NCBI GenBank assembly: GCA_017792365.1
Contig: CP051229.1
Span: 1,736,001-1,800,000 of the forward strand
Length of the DNA: 64,000 nt
Source of the DNA: Hyphomonas sp.
GTDB taxonomy: Bacteria > Pseudomonadota > Alphaproteobacteria > Caulobacterales > Hyphomonadaceae
Reading direction: 5' to 3'
Position numbers and translations under genes: made by a program. Positions 43,751-53,905 of this stretch are shown piece after piece (the stretch's first letter is position 1; each line of letters opens with the position of its first letter). The notes under the pieces are model-generated. The model was not told the DNA's origin. It saw only the letters and a list, made by a program, of their open reading frames with translations, and searched no databases.

Positions 43751-44128
43751 CTAGTGCCGGGAGGAGCACTCGATGCAGTTGCCGTCCGGGTCGGAAACCT
43801 GCGCCATGTAAGGCGCCGCAGACCCAAACGCATCGGAAGGCGCCGGATAGCGAATGTCCTGCCCGCCCGCGCGCAGCGCCTCGCGGAAGAACGACCGCAC
43901 GATCCTGCCATTCGCCGCCTCGAGCGCCACCAGTGTCGGGCGCGTTTCGGGCTGTTCATCCAGCCCCGGATTGCGCGACGTGACCGAAAGTACAGCGCCG
44001 CCGTTTGCGGAGCCGATCGTAAACCCATCGGCGCTGTCCTGCATCGACAAGCCAAGCGAACGCGCCGCTGCGCCATAGAACCGGCGCGCTGCAATCAGGT
44101 TTCTTGAGACAATCTGGGCGTGAGTCAT
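43751..44128 (-). CDS. VOC-superfamily protein
   Basis: 125 residues. Single VOC domain: AQIVSRNLIAARRFYGAAAR at the start, YMAQVSDPDGNCIECSSRH at the end, with a metal-type Glu in CIECS. Catalytic role unassigned. Cotranscribed with creA by spacing. Confidence 0.8.
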   Translation of the reverse strand: MTHAQIVSRNLIAARRFYGAAARSLGLSMQDSADGFTIGSANGGAVLSVTSRNPGLDEQPETRPTLVALEAANGRIVRSFFREALRAGGQDIRYPAPSDAFGSAAPYMAQVSDPDGNCIECSSRH

Positions 44129-44318
44129 CTGATGATCCGTCCTTGTGCTGAAACCACAACGCGCTTTGGCATTTATGGTTTCCTAACCATGTCCCTCTCG
44201 TCGACGAATCAGGTCTGGGCTGGTTCGGCGACGGCGCCATGACGGAATTGGGGCGGATTGACCGAATTCATTAAGATGAACGGCGCGCCACCATCGCGCG
44301 AAAGCCCCCGGAAAAGAA

Positions 44319-44352
44319 AAACGGGACCGGCAGGGCGGCCGGTCCCGTTATG
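44319..44352 (-). terminator. intrinsic terminator after the small lipoprotein gene
   Basis: ACGGGACCGGC and GCCGGTCCCGT form an 11-bp perfect stem with a 6-nt loop. The A-rich AAAAGAAAAA just before it becomes the U-tract on the minus strand, so it serves the gene ending at 44410. Confidence 0.75.
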
Positions 44353-44409
44353 GAAGACCTGGAGAAGGTCGGGGGGAAAAACATCTCCAGTCTTCGATCT
44401 GAAAGTGCG

Positions 44410-44539
44410 CTAGTCGAGCTCGTCTACCGCCTCGTCCATGTCTTCTGCGGCTTCTTCCAGCGGACCGTCATTGTCCTCGCAAGCGGCCACACCGCCCAGA
44501 GCGCCAAGTCCCACGGACCGCCATGATCTGTCTTTTCAT
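44410..44539 (-). CDS. very small entericidin-like lipoprotein (frameshift near 44505)
   Basis: About 42 residues, too short and broken to show as one frame. ATG 44539 gives MKRQIMAVRG. One base later GLGALGGVAACEDNDGPLEE continues as AAEDMDEAVDELD to the stop at 44410. The total span is 130 nt, one more than a multiple of three, matching an extra G in the GGG at about 44510. The lipobox GVAAC and acidic amphipathic tail resemble entericidin-type peptides. A good terminator follows. Confidence 0.55.
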
Positions 44540-44699
44540 ATCTACACCCGTGCCTTTGCGTAACATCCCAGCCCGCAAGCGCCTGTCAGCGCCCATCCGG
44601 GGCGGGTATTCTGCACAACGAGCCAACTAACATACGGTTCCCACAGGGTGCGGCGCTTTCCCGTTGGCGCTCCCCGCACGCTCTGCTAAACGCCCGCAA

Positions 44700-46505
44700 A
44701 TGACCGCCCGGGACAAGATCAGAAACTTCTCCATTATCGCCCACATCGACCACGGAAAGTCGACGTTGGCCGACCGCATCATCCAGATGACGGGCGGCCT
44801 CACCGAGCGCGAAATGAAGGAGCAGGTGCTCGATTCGATGGATATCGAACGCGAGCGCGGCATCACCATCAAGGCCCAGACCGTCCGCCTCGACTACAAG
44901 GCGCGCGATGGCGAGCAATACGTCCTCAACCTGATGGACACGCCCGGCCACGTCGACTTCGCCTACGAGGTCTCCCGCTGCCTCGCCGCCTGCGAGGGCT
45001 CGCTCCTCGTCGTCGACGCCTCCCAGGGCGTCGAGGCCCAGACCCTCGCCAACGTCTACAAGGCGATCGACCAGGACCACGAGATCGTGCCGGTCCTCAA
45101 CAAGATCGACCTTCCGGCTGCGGAACCCCAGCGCATCAAGCAACAGATCGAGGACGTCATCGGTCTCGACGCTTCAGACGCCGTGGAATGCTCCGCCAAG
45201 TCCGGCCTCGGCGTCGAGGACGTCCTCGAAGCCGTCATCACTCGCCTGCCCGCGCCCAAGACCGGCGACCGCGACAAGCCGCTCAAGGCCATGCTCGTCG
45301 ATGCCTATTACGACCCCTATCTGGGCGTCGTCGTCATCGTCCGCATCGTCGACGGCGTCATGAAGAAGGACCAGAAGGTCAAGATGATGCGCACCGGCGC
45401 ATCCTACGAGCTCGACCGGGTCGGCGTCTTCCGCCCCGGCAAGCTCGCCACGGTCGACGAACTGGGACCCGGCGAAGTCGGCTTCCTCACCGCCTCGATC
45501 AAGACGGTTGCAGACTGCTCCGTCGGCGACACCATCACCGAGGAACGCAAGCCCACCAGCGCCCCGCTCCCCGGCTTCCGCGAAGTCCAGCCGGTCGTCT
45601 TCTGCGGCCTCTTCCCGGTCGACGCAGCAGATTTCGAAGACCTGCGCGCCGCCATGGGCAAGCTCCGCCTCAACGACGCCTCCTTCTCGTTCGAGATGGA
45701 AACCTCCGCAGCCCTCGGCTTCGGCTTCCGCTGCGGCTTCCTCGGCCTCCTCCACCTCGAGATCATCCAGGAGCGCCTCTCCCGCGAGTTCGACCTCGAC
45801 CTCATCGCGACGGCGCCGTCCGTCGTCTACGAAATGCAATTGCGCGACGGCTCGAAGATCGAACTGCACAACCCGGCCGACATGCCGGACGTCATGCAGA
45901 TCCTCGAAATCCACGAACCGTGGATCGAAGCCACGATCCTGACGCCAGACGAATACCTCGGCATCCTCAAGCTCTGCCAGGACCGGCGCGGCATCCAGAA
46001 GGAGCTGTCCTACGCCGGCGCCCGCGCCATGCTGAAATACGAACTGCCGCTCAACGAAGTCGTCTTCGACTTCTACGACCGCCTCAAGTCCATCTCGAAA
46101 GGCTACGCCTCATTCGACTACGAGATGATCGGCCACCGCGAGGGCGACCTCGTGAAGATGTCGATCCTCGTCAACGACGAACCGGTCGATGCGCTCTCCA
46201 TGCTGGTCCACCGCGGCCGCGCCGAAAGCCGTGGCCGCGCCATGTGCGAAAAGCTGAAAGAGCTGATCCCGCGCCACATGTTCAAGATCCCGATCCAGGC
46301 CGCCATCGGCGGCAAGGTCATCGCCCGCGAAACCCTGTCCGCCATGCGCAAGGACGTCACCGCCAAATGCTACGGCGGCGACGCTACGAGGAAACGCAAA
46401 CTCCTCGACAAGCAGAAAGCCGGCAAGAAACGCATGCGCCAGTTCGGCAAAGTCGAAATCCCGCAGGAAGCGTTTGTCGCTGCGCTCAAGATGGATGACG
46501 ACTAA
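44700..46505 (+). CDS. lepA: elongation factor 4 (LepA)
   Basis: 601 residues from ATG 44700, the family length. GTPase motifs: AHIDHGKST (G1), RGITIKAQT (G2), DTPGH (G3), NKID (G4). EF-G-like domains and the LepA-specific C-terminal domain ([40 protein letters not shown]) follow. LepA acts on ribosomes, helping initiation/assembly and back-translocation under stress. No frame break is visible here. Confidence 0.97.
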   Translation: MTARDKIRNFSIIAHIDHGKSTLADRIIQMTGGLTEREMKEQVLDSMDIERERGITIKAQTVRLDYKARDGEQYVLNLMDTPGHVDFAYEVSRCLAACEGSLLVVDASQGVEAQTLANVYKAIDQDHEIVPVLNKIDLPAAEPQRIKQQIEDVIGLDASDAVECSAKSGLGVEDVLEAVITRLPAPKTGDRDKPLKAMLVDAYYDPYLGVVVIVRIVDGVMKKDQKVKMMRTGASYELDRVGVFRPGKLATVDELGPGEVGFLTASIKTVADCSVGDTITEERKPTSAPLPGFREVQPVVFCGLFPVDAADFEDLRAAMGKLRLNDASFSFEMETSAALGFGFRCGFLGLLHLEIIQERLSREFDLDLIATAPSVVYEMQLRDGSKIELHNPADMPDVMQILEIHEPWIEATILTPDEYLGILKLCQDRRGIQKELSYAGARAMLKYELPLNEVVFDFYDRLKSISKGYASFDYEMIGHREGDLVKMSILVNDEPVDALSMLVHRGRAESRGRAMCEKLKELIPRHMFKIPIQAAIGGKVIARETLSAMRKDVTAKCYGGDATRKRKLLDKQKAGKKRMRQFGKVEIPQEAFVAALKMDDD

Positions 46506-46511
46506 GCGCCC

Positions 46512-47039
46512 TCACCGCGCATCCATGATCGCCTGGTGCACGATCCGCCACCCTTCCGGCTGCCGCTCCAGTACGAAGTGAAGGTGGGTGCGTCGCATCT
46601 CCTCGCCACCATTTCGTGACGGACCGCGCCGGCCATCGGCGTAGACGTGAAGGATCGCCACATCGTCACCCACGTAGCGCACTGAAACCTGTTTCATGTT
46701 GGCCGCTTCTTCGCGCGAGACCGCAGGATCGAAGGCAGGAAACATCCGGTCCGCCATGAACGCCCCCAGGCTCTCGGAACTCTGGAAGATGCGCGCATAG
46801 GCGTTCGTCCACTCGACGTCGTCAGCATGCAGCGCGATCAGCGCGTCCACATCCTGCGCGGCCCACGCCTCCCGAAACGCAGCCAGCACGCCCGCCACCG
46901 CTTCTGCATCAGCCGCCGAAGCCGGCTCTCCAAACGTCTGGAAAGCGGGAATCTCGCGCCGCTCCTGCGCAATTGACGGCGCCGCCAGCGCGACAAGAGC
47001 TGCTGCGGACACCGCCGCCAGTTTCACAAATCGGGTCAT
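46512..47039 (-). CDS. exported DUF4440/SgcJ-type NTF2-like protein
   Basis: 175 residues from ATG 47039. Signal peptide ending APSIAQER. NTF2-like fold: FREAWAAQDVDALIALHADD, then RRTHLHFVLERQPEGWRIVH. Family members are mostly ketosteroid-isomerase-like proteins of unknown role. Convergent with lepA (6-bp gap). Confidence 0.8.
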   Translation of the reverse strand: MTRFVKLAAVSAAALVALAAPSIAQERREIPAFQTFGEPASAADAEAVAGVLAAFREAWAAQDVDALIALHADDVEWTNAYARIFQSSESLGAFMADRMFPAFDPAVSREEAANMKQVSVRYVGDDVAILHVYADGRRGPSRNGGEEMRRTHLHFVLERQPEGWRIVHQAIMDAR

Positions 47040-47075
47040 TGGAGGAATTCCTGTTCTGTTGCCGTATCGATCGTC

Positions 47076-48038
47076 ATGACGCAAAACCCGACAAGGCCGG
47101 CTCGCGTCACGCCATCGCCTAGACGGGAGAAACCCTTGCTGAAACAGGCGCATCGCGAGATGTCCTTGAATGTCGCGAACGGTCGGCGACCCCAGCCGGA
47201 AATCGGCGTGCGCCTCTTTGGCGTGACGCGCCGCGAACTGATCGGCTACCTCGCAGGCGCCGTCCTGCTCGCCATCCTCCTTTCAACCGCCGGCGCCTTC
47301 GACAGCGATGAAGTCGGTTTCGGTCACAGACTGGCGTTGTGGCTCGTCGTCAGCCTCCTCGCAGTCACCCAAACCCTGGCTCTCGACGGCCTGATCGCGC
47401 CTCGTCTGCCGCAGACGGCGCCAGGCCGCACCATGGCCGCTGCACTCAGCATCCTCGGCGTCATCGCCCTCATGACGATCGAGCTTCACCTCCTGAAGTT
47501 CACGCCCCTCCTGACCTACGCGCGCGACCCCCTGCTCGACTTCTTCCTGTTCCTCGCGCCCCCTGTCGGCGCCATCGCCACCATCATCGTGCTCACGCGC
47601 ATTCTTGCACCGGAGGGTCTCGCCCCGCGCCGCCTGCCCCTAGACGCGCCCGAACAGACCCGCCTGCTCGAACACAAATCACCCATCGCCGGCTACCTGC
47701 CTGCGCCAACCCGCCTTGCCGACTGGCCGAGCGAGCCGGTCACGCGCGTGCGCGCCGCCGATCACTATCTGGAGGTCTTCACGGCGACCGGCAGGCGCTT
47801 CATTCGCGGGCGCATGAAGGACGCACTTCGCGAACTGTCCGGCGCGGAAGGGATCCAGCCCCATCGCTCATGGTGGGTTGCAACGTTCACCATCAAGGGC
47901 ACGAAGCGCACCGGCCGCGATCTTGTGTTCGTGACGCACGACGGCGCCGAGATACCGATTGCACGAACGCGCATCCCAACGCTTCGGGGACAGGGCGTCC
48001 TCCATCCCCACGACGAGAAGCCACAACCCACCGCTTGA
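47076..48038 (+). CDS. membrane-bound LytTR transcriptional regulator
   Basis: Up to 320 residues. Four membrane helices (about residues 52-72, 82-102, 118-138, 150-172) then a C-terminal LytTR DNA-binding domain: VTRVRAADHYLEVFTATGRR, then FIRGRMKDALRELSG and IQPHRSWWVATFTIKGTK. The DNA-binding domain is unusual in being fused directly to a membrane sensor with no receiver domain, seen in LytTR proteins often paired with a membrane inhibitor. The start is uncertain: 47076, a TTG at 47136 with a GGGAGA site, or ATG 47160. It may control the secreted-protein and monooxygenase genes that follow. Confidence 0.85.
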   Translation: MTQNPTRPARVTPSPRREKPLLKQAHREMSLNVANGRRPQPEIGVRLFGVTRRELIGYLAGAVLLAILLSTAGAFDSDEVGFGHRLALWLVVSLLAVTQTLALDGLIAPRLPQTAPGRTMAAALSILGVIALMTIELHLLKFTPLLTYARDPLLDFFLFLAPPVGAIATIIVLTRILAPEGLAPRRLPLDAPEQTRLLEHKSPIAGYLPAPTRLADWPSEPVTRVRAADHYLEVFTATGRRFIRGRMKDALRELSGAEGIQPHRSWWVATFTIKGTKRTGRDLVFVTHDGAEIPIARTRIPTLRGQGVLHPHDEKPQPTA

Positions 48039-48113
48039 TTCTCTCGTACGTCCTGCGAATGTCTGCAGAACACACCCGCCGCCAGAGCGGGACAGCTCGG
48101 GAGGCGCCAGACA

Positions 48114-49133
48114 ATGCAACGGACAACCACAATCATCGCGCTGCTCACGGCAGCCGCCGCACTCACCGCACACGCGCAAACCGCAACCGACTACAACCCG
48201 CCCCGCACGCCCGACGGCAAACCGGATCTGCAGGGCGTCTGGTCCACCGCAACCGCCACCAGCCTCGAACGACCCGAAGGCTACCCGCTCGTCATCACCC
48301 CAGAACAGGCGAGCGAGATCGAAGGCGGCACGCTCTTCAACCGCCGCCTCGCTACAGAGGCCAGCTATGTCGACCCCGAAGAAGGCGCGCCGGAGAAAGG
48401 CGCCGCCCTGCCGCCCGTCGGCAATTACGATGTCGGCTGGACGGACCCCGGCGCCTACGTCACCCACATCAACGGCGAGCTGCGCTCGTCATGGATCGTC
48501 TATCCCGAAGACGGCCAGATCCCCGAGCTGACGGAAGCCGGCCGCGCCCTCGAAGCGACCAGTCCCCGCCGCCGCGGCACCGGCTACGACCACCCGGAAG
48601 AACGCGGCCTCGGCGAACGCTGCGTCCTGATGAACGGCGGCCCGCCCCTGCGCTCGGGCCTCTACAACAACAATGTCCAGATCGTTCAGACGCCCGACCA
48701 CGTCATGATGATGAACGAGATGATCCACGAAGTGCGCATCGCCCCGTTCGGCGATGACGCCGCCCCGCAAGCGATCGAGCCATGGATGGGCGACCAGAAG
48801 GCAAGCTGGGACGGCGACACGCTTGTGATCGAAACCACAGGCATCCACCCCAGCCAGCGCCTCGAGCGCCTCCTCCTCTCGAAGGATGCAAGGATCACCG
48901 AACGCTTCACCCGCATCTCCGACAGCCAGATCCTCTACCAGTACGAGATCGACGACCCGGCCGTGTACACCGATGTCTGGCGCGCGGAATCGGCCATGAA
49001 CCTGCTCGATCACCGCATCTACGAGTTCGCCTGCCACGAAGGGAACTACGGCCTCGAGAACATCCTGCAGGGCGGCCGCTGGAACGATCGCAACAACATC
49101 GCGCACACCGGCGGCGACAAGCGCGAGGAATAG
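48114..49133 (+). CDS. secreted protein of unknown function, paralog 2
   Basis: 339 residues. Signal peptide to LTAHAQTA. Shares all blocks with the protein at 35105: KPDLQGVWSTATATSLERPE, GNYDVGWTDPGAYVTHINGE, GTGYDHPEERGLGERCV, LYNNNVQIVQT, PWMGDQKASWDGDTLVIETT, and ITERFTRISDSQILYQYEID. Between the LytTR regulator and the redoxin/copper monooxygenase gene, 168 bp apart from the latter. Likely periplasmic; may work with that enzyme (inference from position). Confidence 0.8.
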   Translation: MQRTTTIIALLTAAAALTAHAQTATDYNPPRTPDGKPDLQGVWSTATATSLERPEGYPLVITPEQASEIEGGTLFNRRLATEASYVDPEEGAPEKGAALPPVGNYDVGWTDPGAYVTHINGELRSSWIVYPEDGQIPELTEAGRALEATSPRRRGTGYDHPEERGLGERCVLMNGGPPLRSGLYNNNVQIVQTPDHVMMMNEMIHEVRIAPFGDDAAPQAIEPWMGDQKASWDGDTLVIETTGIHPSQRLERLLLSKDARITERFTRISDSQILYQYEIDDPAVYTDVWRAESAMNLLDHRIYEFACHEGNYGLENILQGGRWNDRNNIAHTGGDKREE

Positions 49134-49300
49134 CCCCACATCCGCTGCGTCACCCGCCTCCCGTCATCATGTAACGGTGATCGCCGGCGCCGGGCCTGCG
49201 AATTGCGCAATCCGGGTGGTCCCTGTACCTTCAGACGATAACAATTGACCGCGCCGGGCCTTTCCGTCGCGCGCGGCGCATCAACTGGGAGGCATACCTG

Positions 49301-51295
49301 ATGAAGACCCGCACACTCGGCATCGCTCTCGCTGGCGTCGCCACGGCCGCGCTGATCGGCGTGACCGCCAACGGCCAGACATCGCGCAACGCCGCGGTCG
49401 TCACCCAGGTCACCGTTCCGGCGACCGCGGAGAATTTCCGCCTCGTCGACAACAAGGCCTTCGGCCACGAGCTCTACTACTTCAAGAATTCCAAGGCCGT
49501 CGTGCTGATCTCCCACAAGGTCGGGTCGAAGCACATCGCCGCCGCCGCCGACACGATCGAGAAGATCGCCGCCGACTATGCCGATCAGGATGTCGAGGTC
49601 TTCCTCATAAACTCCAATCCGGCCGACTCGCGCGAAGCGATCAACGCCGATCTCAAGGCCATCGGCCTTGAAGGCGTCCGCGTCCTCCAGGACGACACCC
49701 AGCTGATCGGTGAAAGCCTCGGCATCTCCCGCGAAGCCGAAGCGCTCGTGATCCAGCCCGGCAAGTCCTTCGCCGTCGCCTACCACGGCCCGATCGACAA
49801 CCGCTTCGCAGGCGAAACGCCCAAGGCCAACGCCAAGGTCAAGGCCGCCTACGTCACCGACGCGCTCGATGCGATCGCCGGCGGCAATGCCGTGAAGGCT
49901 TCGTCAGCCGAACTCAAGAGCCCGGCGATCGCCTTCCCCAACCGCGCCCGCAAGGCCGAGTTCGCAAACATCTCCTATTCGGAAACCGTGGCCCCGCTGA
50001 TCGCCGAGAACTGCGCCGCATGTCACGCCGAAAACGGCATCGCGCCATTCGCGCTCAACAGCTACGAGATGGTCAAGGGCTTCGCCCCGATGATCCGCGA
50101 AGTCATCCGCACCGATCGCATGCCGCCCTACAACGCCGACCGCCACATGGGCGAATACAAGGACGACATGAACCTCACGGCCGGCGAGATGCAGACGCTG
50201 GTGCACTGGATCGAAGCCGGCGCGCCACGCGGCAGCGGACCGGACATCCTGAAAGCCGAGGTCAAGCCCGCACCCGAATGGCCGCTCGGCGAGCCTGACG
50301 CCATCGTCACGATGCCCGAATACGAAATCCCGGCGACCGGCATCGTCGACTACCAATATCCCAAGGTGCAGAACCCGCTGACCGAAGGCCGCTGGCTGCG
50401 CGCCTCCACTGTCAATGTCGGCGACCGCCAGGCCGTCCACCACCTGCTCTCCACCGTCGGCAACTACGCCGTCGGCGCTGAAACCACCGTCTATCCGGAG
50501 GATACAGGCGTCTGGATCGAACCCGGCGCCGACGTCAGCGCCCAGCTCCACTACACGCCCTACGGCAAGGCCACGACGGACATCTCCCGCGTCGGCATGT
50601 ACTTCTACCCCAAGGGCGAAGAGCCGAAGTACATCCGCCGCAGCGCTGTGGTCGTGAACTCCGGCATCGAGATCCCGGCCGGCGAAGCGCGCCACAAGGA
50701 AGTCGCCTATATGACCTTCCCGGCGGACGCGACGCTCTACACCGTCTATCCGCACGCTCACTATCGCGGCGATTCCATGCAGATCTTCCTGCAGAAGCCG
50801 GGCGGCAAGGAAGAGCTCATCCTCTCCCTGCCAAAGTACGACTTCAACTGGCAGCGCGGCTATGACTTCGCCGAGCCCATCCAGGTCAAGCCGGGCACGA
50901 AAATCATCACGCGCTACGTCTACGACAACTCGGTGCACAATCCGGCAAACCCGGATCCGACCGAAACCGTCACTTGGGGCGAGCAATCGCACGAGGAGAT
51001 GCAGTTCACGTCCTTCAGCTACCGCTGGAACGATGAGACCGTCGAGAACCAGACGCCGCAACACCAGGAGGCTCTGCAGGCCTCGCTGATGATCGGCGCC
51101 CTCGACAAGAACATCGACGACAAGCTGCAGCGTGCAGAGATCAAAGGCCGCATGGGCCAGATGCTCCTCGCCCAGTTCGACAAGCTGGACGCCGATACCG
51201 ACGGCGCCCTGTCCCTTGAAGAGCTCAAGCCCGTCGCCTCCATGATGAACCGTGGCCGGCGCCGCGCCGAAGCTGACGGCGTCGCCCCCAGCTAG
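49301..51295 (+). CDS. redoxin - cytochrome c - copper type II monooxygenase - EF-hand protein
   Basis: 664 residues, exported (signal to about 26). Domains in order: a thioredoxin-like redoxin domain (about 40-190; RVLQDDTQLIGESLGISREA) without the usual active-site cysteine (ISHKVGSK); a haem c site CAACH (238-242); and a PHM-like copper monooxygenase (about 340-580). All six expected copper ligands appear: HH 380-381, H417 in QLHYTPYG, H485/H487 in YPHAHYRG, and M567 in SHEEMQF. A C-terminal EF-hand pair ends in DADTDGALSLEEL (630-642). It should hydroxylate a C-H bond in the periplasm, with electrons passed through its own haem. Confidence 0.8.
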   Translation: MKTRTLGIALAGVATAALIGVTANGQTSRNAAVVTQVTVPATAENFRLVDNKAFGHELYYFKNSKAVVLISHKVGSKHIAAAADTIEKIAADYADQDVEVFLINSNPADSREAINADLKAIGLEGVRVLQDDTQLIGESLGISREAEALVIQPGKSFAVAYHGPIDNRFAGETPKANAKVKAAYVTDALDAIAGGNAVKASSAELKSPAIAFPNRARKAEFANISYSETVAPLIAENCAACHAENGIAPFALNSYEMVKGFAPMIREVIRTDRMPPYNADRHMGEYKDDMNLTAGEMQTLVHWIEAGAPRGSGPDILKAEVKPAPEWPLGEPDAIVTMPEYEIPATGIVDYQYPKVQNPLTEGRWLRASTVNVGDRQAVHHLLSTVGNYAVGAETTVYPEDTGVWIEPGADVSAQLHYTPYGKATTDISRVGMYFYPKGEEPKYIRRSAVVVNSGIEIPAGEARHKEVAYMTFPADATLYTVYPHAHYRGDSMQIFLQKPGGKEELILSLPKYDFNWQRGYDFAEPIQVKPGTKIITRYVYDNSVHNPANPDPTETVTWGEQSHEEMQFTSFSYRWNDETVENQTPQHQEALQASLMIGALDKNIDDKLQRAEIKGRMGQMLLAQFDKLDADTDGALSLEELKPVASMMNRGRRRAEADGVAPS

Positions 51296-51329
51296 GCGCC
51301 GACAGCCCGAATAAGGCTGATGAAACTGC

Positions 51330-51360
51330 GCAGGCGGGCCCTTTCGGGTCCGCCTGTTTG
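51330..51360 (+). terminator. intrinsic terminator after the copper monooxygenase gene
   Basis: AGGCGGGCCC and GGGTCCGCCT flank TTTC (51332-51355), a stem of 10 bp with one G-U, followed by GTTTG. 37 bp past the stop. Confidence 0.7.
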
Positions 51361-51458
51361 CATACTGGCCGCTTGAATTAAGCCGGTATCCACGTTTCAA
51401 CGGCAACACAAACAGGCTCGCAGACGTCTCCCACCGATAAGCGAAAGATGCGCCCGCT

Positions 51459-52265
51459 GTGACAACCGCCCCCGTGAACGCCACGCCCCCCGCCCCGGAC
51501 GCGCTCCGCCTCTCCGGCCTCACCAAGCGGTTCGGCGACAAGACTGCGGTCGACGCCATCGCCTTCCATGTCCGCCCGCGCGAAATCTACGCCCTGCTCG
51601 GTCCCAATGGCGCCGGCAAGACCACCACCTTGCGCATGATCGCCGGCCTGCTCGCCTCCGACGGCGGCGACATTTCGATCTTCGGCGTCGACGCGATCAA
51701 GGACCCGCTCGCCGCCAAGCAGATCGTCGCCTGGCTGCCAGACGAGCCGCTCCTCTACGACAAGCTGACGGCGTGGGAATACCTTGAATTCATCGCCGGC
51801 CTCTGGCGCGTCGACACCAAGCTGGCCGAACAACGCGCCGAAGACCTGCTCAGGCTTCTCGGCCTCTGGGACAACCGCAACGATCGCTGCGAAACCTTCT
51901 CGCGCGGCATGAAGCAGAAGGCCGTCCTCGCCGGCGCCCTCATCCACGACCCCAGGCTCCTGATGCTCGACGAGCCGCTGACCGGCCTCGACGCCGCCGC
52001 CTCCCGGCAGGTGAAGGACCTCCTTCGCCAGAAGGTCGCCGACGGCGCCTCCGTCATCCTGACGACCCACATCCTCGAAGTCGCCGAACGCATGGCCGAC
52101 CGCATCGGCATCATCCAGTCCGGCCGCATCCTCGTCGAAGGCGCGCTCGGCGAACTGCAGGCCCGCGTCGGCGCCGAAGGACAGTCGCTCGAAGACGTCT
52201 TCCTGTCCCTCACGCGCCAGGCCGAGGCCGAAGCCAGATCGGCAGAACCTGAACCCCAGACATGA
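51459..52265 (+). CDS. ABC transporter ATP-binding protein
   Basis: 268 residues from GTG 51459. LLGPNGAGKTTTL (Walker A), TFSRGMKQKAVLAGALIHDP (signature), LLMLDEPLTGLDA (Walker B), ILTTHILEVAERMAD (H-loop). Subgroup with single-domain ATPases that pair with a multi-spanning permease; the permease gene follows with a 4-bp ATGA overlap. Export substrate unknown. Confidence 0.93.
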   Translation: MTTAPVNATPPAPDALRLSGLTKRFGDKTAVDAIAFHVRPREIYALLGPNGAGKTTTLRMIAGLLASDGGDISIFGVDAIKDPLAAKQIVAWLPDEPLLYDKLTAWEYLEFIAGLWRVDTKLAEQRAEDLLRLLGLWDNRNDRCETFSRGMKQKAVLAGALIHDPRLLMLDEPLTGLDAAASRQVKDLLRQKVADGASVILTTHILEVAERMADRIGIIQSGRILVEGALGELQARVGAEGQSLEDVFLSLTRQAEAEARSAEPEPQT

Positions 52266-53800
52266 ACCTGTTCCGGCCCGAACCCGGCGGCGCGCTCTGG
52301 CTGCTCCGCAACGAACTCAGACTGTTCTGGCGCAAGGGCGACAAGAAGACGTCCCTGCGCGCCGTCCTGTCGCAGTCGCCGTCGGCTGGCCGGATTCTTC
52401 CGCTCATCTTCCGCCCGCTTTCGGAAGTCGTTCCCCCGCCCCCGCTGGGTTCCGCCCCAATGGAGGCGCTCGCGCTCGCTGCGACCTCCGTGATGATCGC
52501 CTTCATCGCCACCCTGATCATCTCGCAGGGCTTGCAACGCACGATCGAAGCGATCTACCTGCGCAACGATCTCGATCTCCTGCTCTCAGCACCGCTAAAG
52601 GGCTGGACGATCCTCATCGTTCGCTCCGCCGGCGTCGCGATCTCGACCCTGCCGCTCTACGTCTTCCTCCTCGGCCCGCCGATACTTTGGCTCACCCTGC
52701 TGAACTCCCCGCTCTGGCTCACCGCCATCCCGACCGTTCTGGCTCTGGCGTTCGGCGGCACGGGCGTCGCCCTCCTGCTCGTCACCGTCCTCTTTCGCCT
52801 GATCGGCCCCAAACGCACGCGCATCGCCGCCCAGATCCTCAGCCTCGTGATTGGCGCGGCGATCTTCATCCTGTTCCAGCTGCCCAACTTCAATCGCCGG
52901 TTCCGCGAGATCGACGAGGACGAAATGCTGGAAGGCTTCGAGGCGCTGCAGGTGGACGCCGACGCCTTCTACTTCTTCCCGCGCGCGCCGTCACAGGCGA
53001 CGCCCCTGCAATGCTGCTCGTCACGCTCATCTGCGCCGGTCTGTTCTCGCTCGGCGTCTGGGTCTTTTCCCGCCGCTTCGTCACGGACGCAGCCGCCGTC
53101 TCAGCCATGGAGCCGCGCCGCAACACGGCCGCGATCGCATCGCGCGGCATGCGCGCCGGCCTGCTCGCCTCAATCGTCCGCAAGGAGCTGCGCCTCCTCC
53201 TTCGCGACACCGTCCTCCTCTCGCGTATCGGCCTGCAGATCGTCTACCTCATCCCCGTCGCCTATCTCCTGATGATGCCGGGCAACGGACAGGCCCGCCC
53301 TTCCGGCCTTCGCCCCGGTGCTCACGATGCTGGCCACCTCGCTCGCCGGCAGCCTCGCGTGGATCACCATCTCCGCCGAAGACGCCCCCGACCTCGTCGC
53401 ATCATCCCCGGCCGGCAAGAAGCTGATCGAACGCGGCAAGATGATCGCCGCCATCGCACCCGTCGCCGTCCTGATGACCATCCCGGTGGCGATCCTCTTC
53501 TGGCGCGATCCCGTTGTCGCCGTCTGGTGCGCGCTCGGCGTCGCCGCCGGCTCGACCTGCGCTGCACTCATCGGTCTCTGGCGACAGGTGCCCGGCAACC
53601 GCAACAACATCATGAAATCGCGCGGCAAGGGCTCCTTCGCCGTCGCAATGGGTCAGACCTTCGTGGCCCTCGGCCTCTCGGCCACTGTCGGCCTCGGCGC
53701 CTATGGCTATCCGTGGCTCGCGATCATTCCCGCCATCCTTTCGGCCGCCGTTTTCGCAGCCGCTTACAAGCCGGCCGACCAGGCCGCCGCCCTCCAGTAG
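52262..53800 (+). CDS. ABC transporter permease (two frame breaks)
   Basis: About 513 residues over three frames. 52262 to about 52990: MNLFRPEPGGALWLLRNELR to DAFYFFPRAPS. Then GDAPAMLLVTLICAGLFSLG to YLIPVAYLLMMPGN. From about 53300, ALPAFAPVLTMLATSLAGSL to PADQAAALQ. Eight to twelve membrane helices. The pieces join without loss of sense, so single-base errors near 52992 and 53301 are likely. Partner of the ATPase encoded just before. Confidence 0.8.
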
Positions 53801-53828
53801 CGCTTCGCCCAGCCGTTATCACGTCCAC

Positions 53829-53866
53829 AAAAGATAAGAGGCCGGGCGCCGCCCGACCTCTCATCG
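53829..53866. terminator. bidirectional terminator between convergent genes
   Basis: AGAGGCCGGGC (53837-53847) and GCCCGACCTCT (53851-53861) form an 11-bp stem with one mismatch and a 3-nt loop. AAAAGATA before it gives a U-rich tail on the minus strand. Confidence 0.6.
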
Positions 53867-53905
53867 AAACTTTCAGCGCCGCCTAAGCAGCGGCGCAGCC
53901 CGGAC

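Noticed and set aside
47339-48757. Plus-strand 472-codon frame across the LytTR and secreted-protein genes
   Set aside because: Arg/His/Pro-rich shadow frame crossing two real genes and their intergenic gap.
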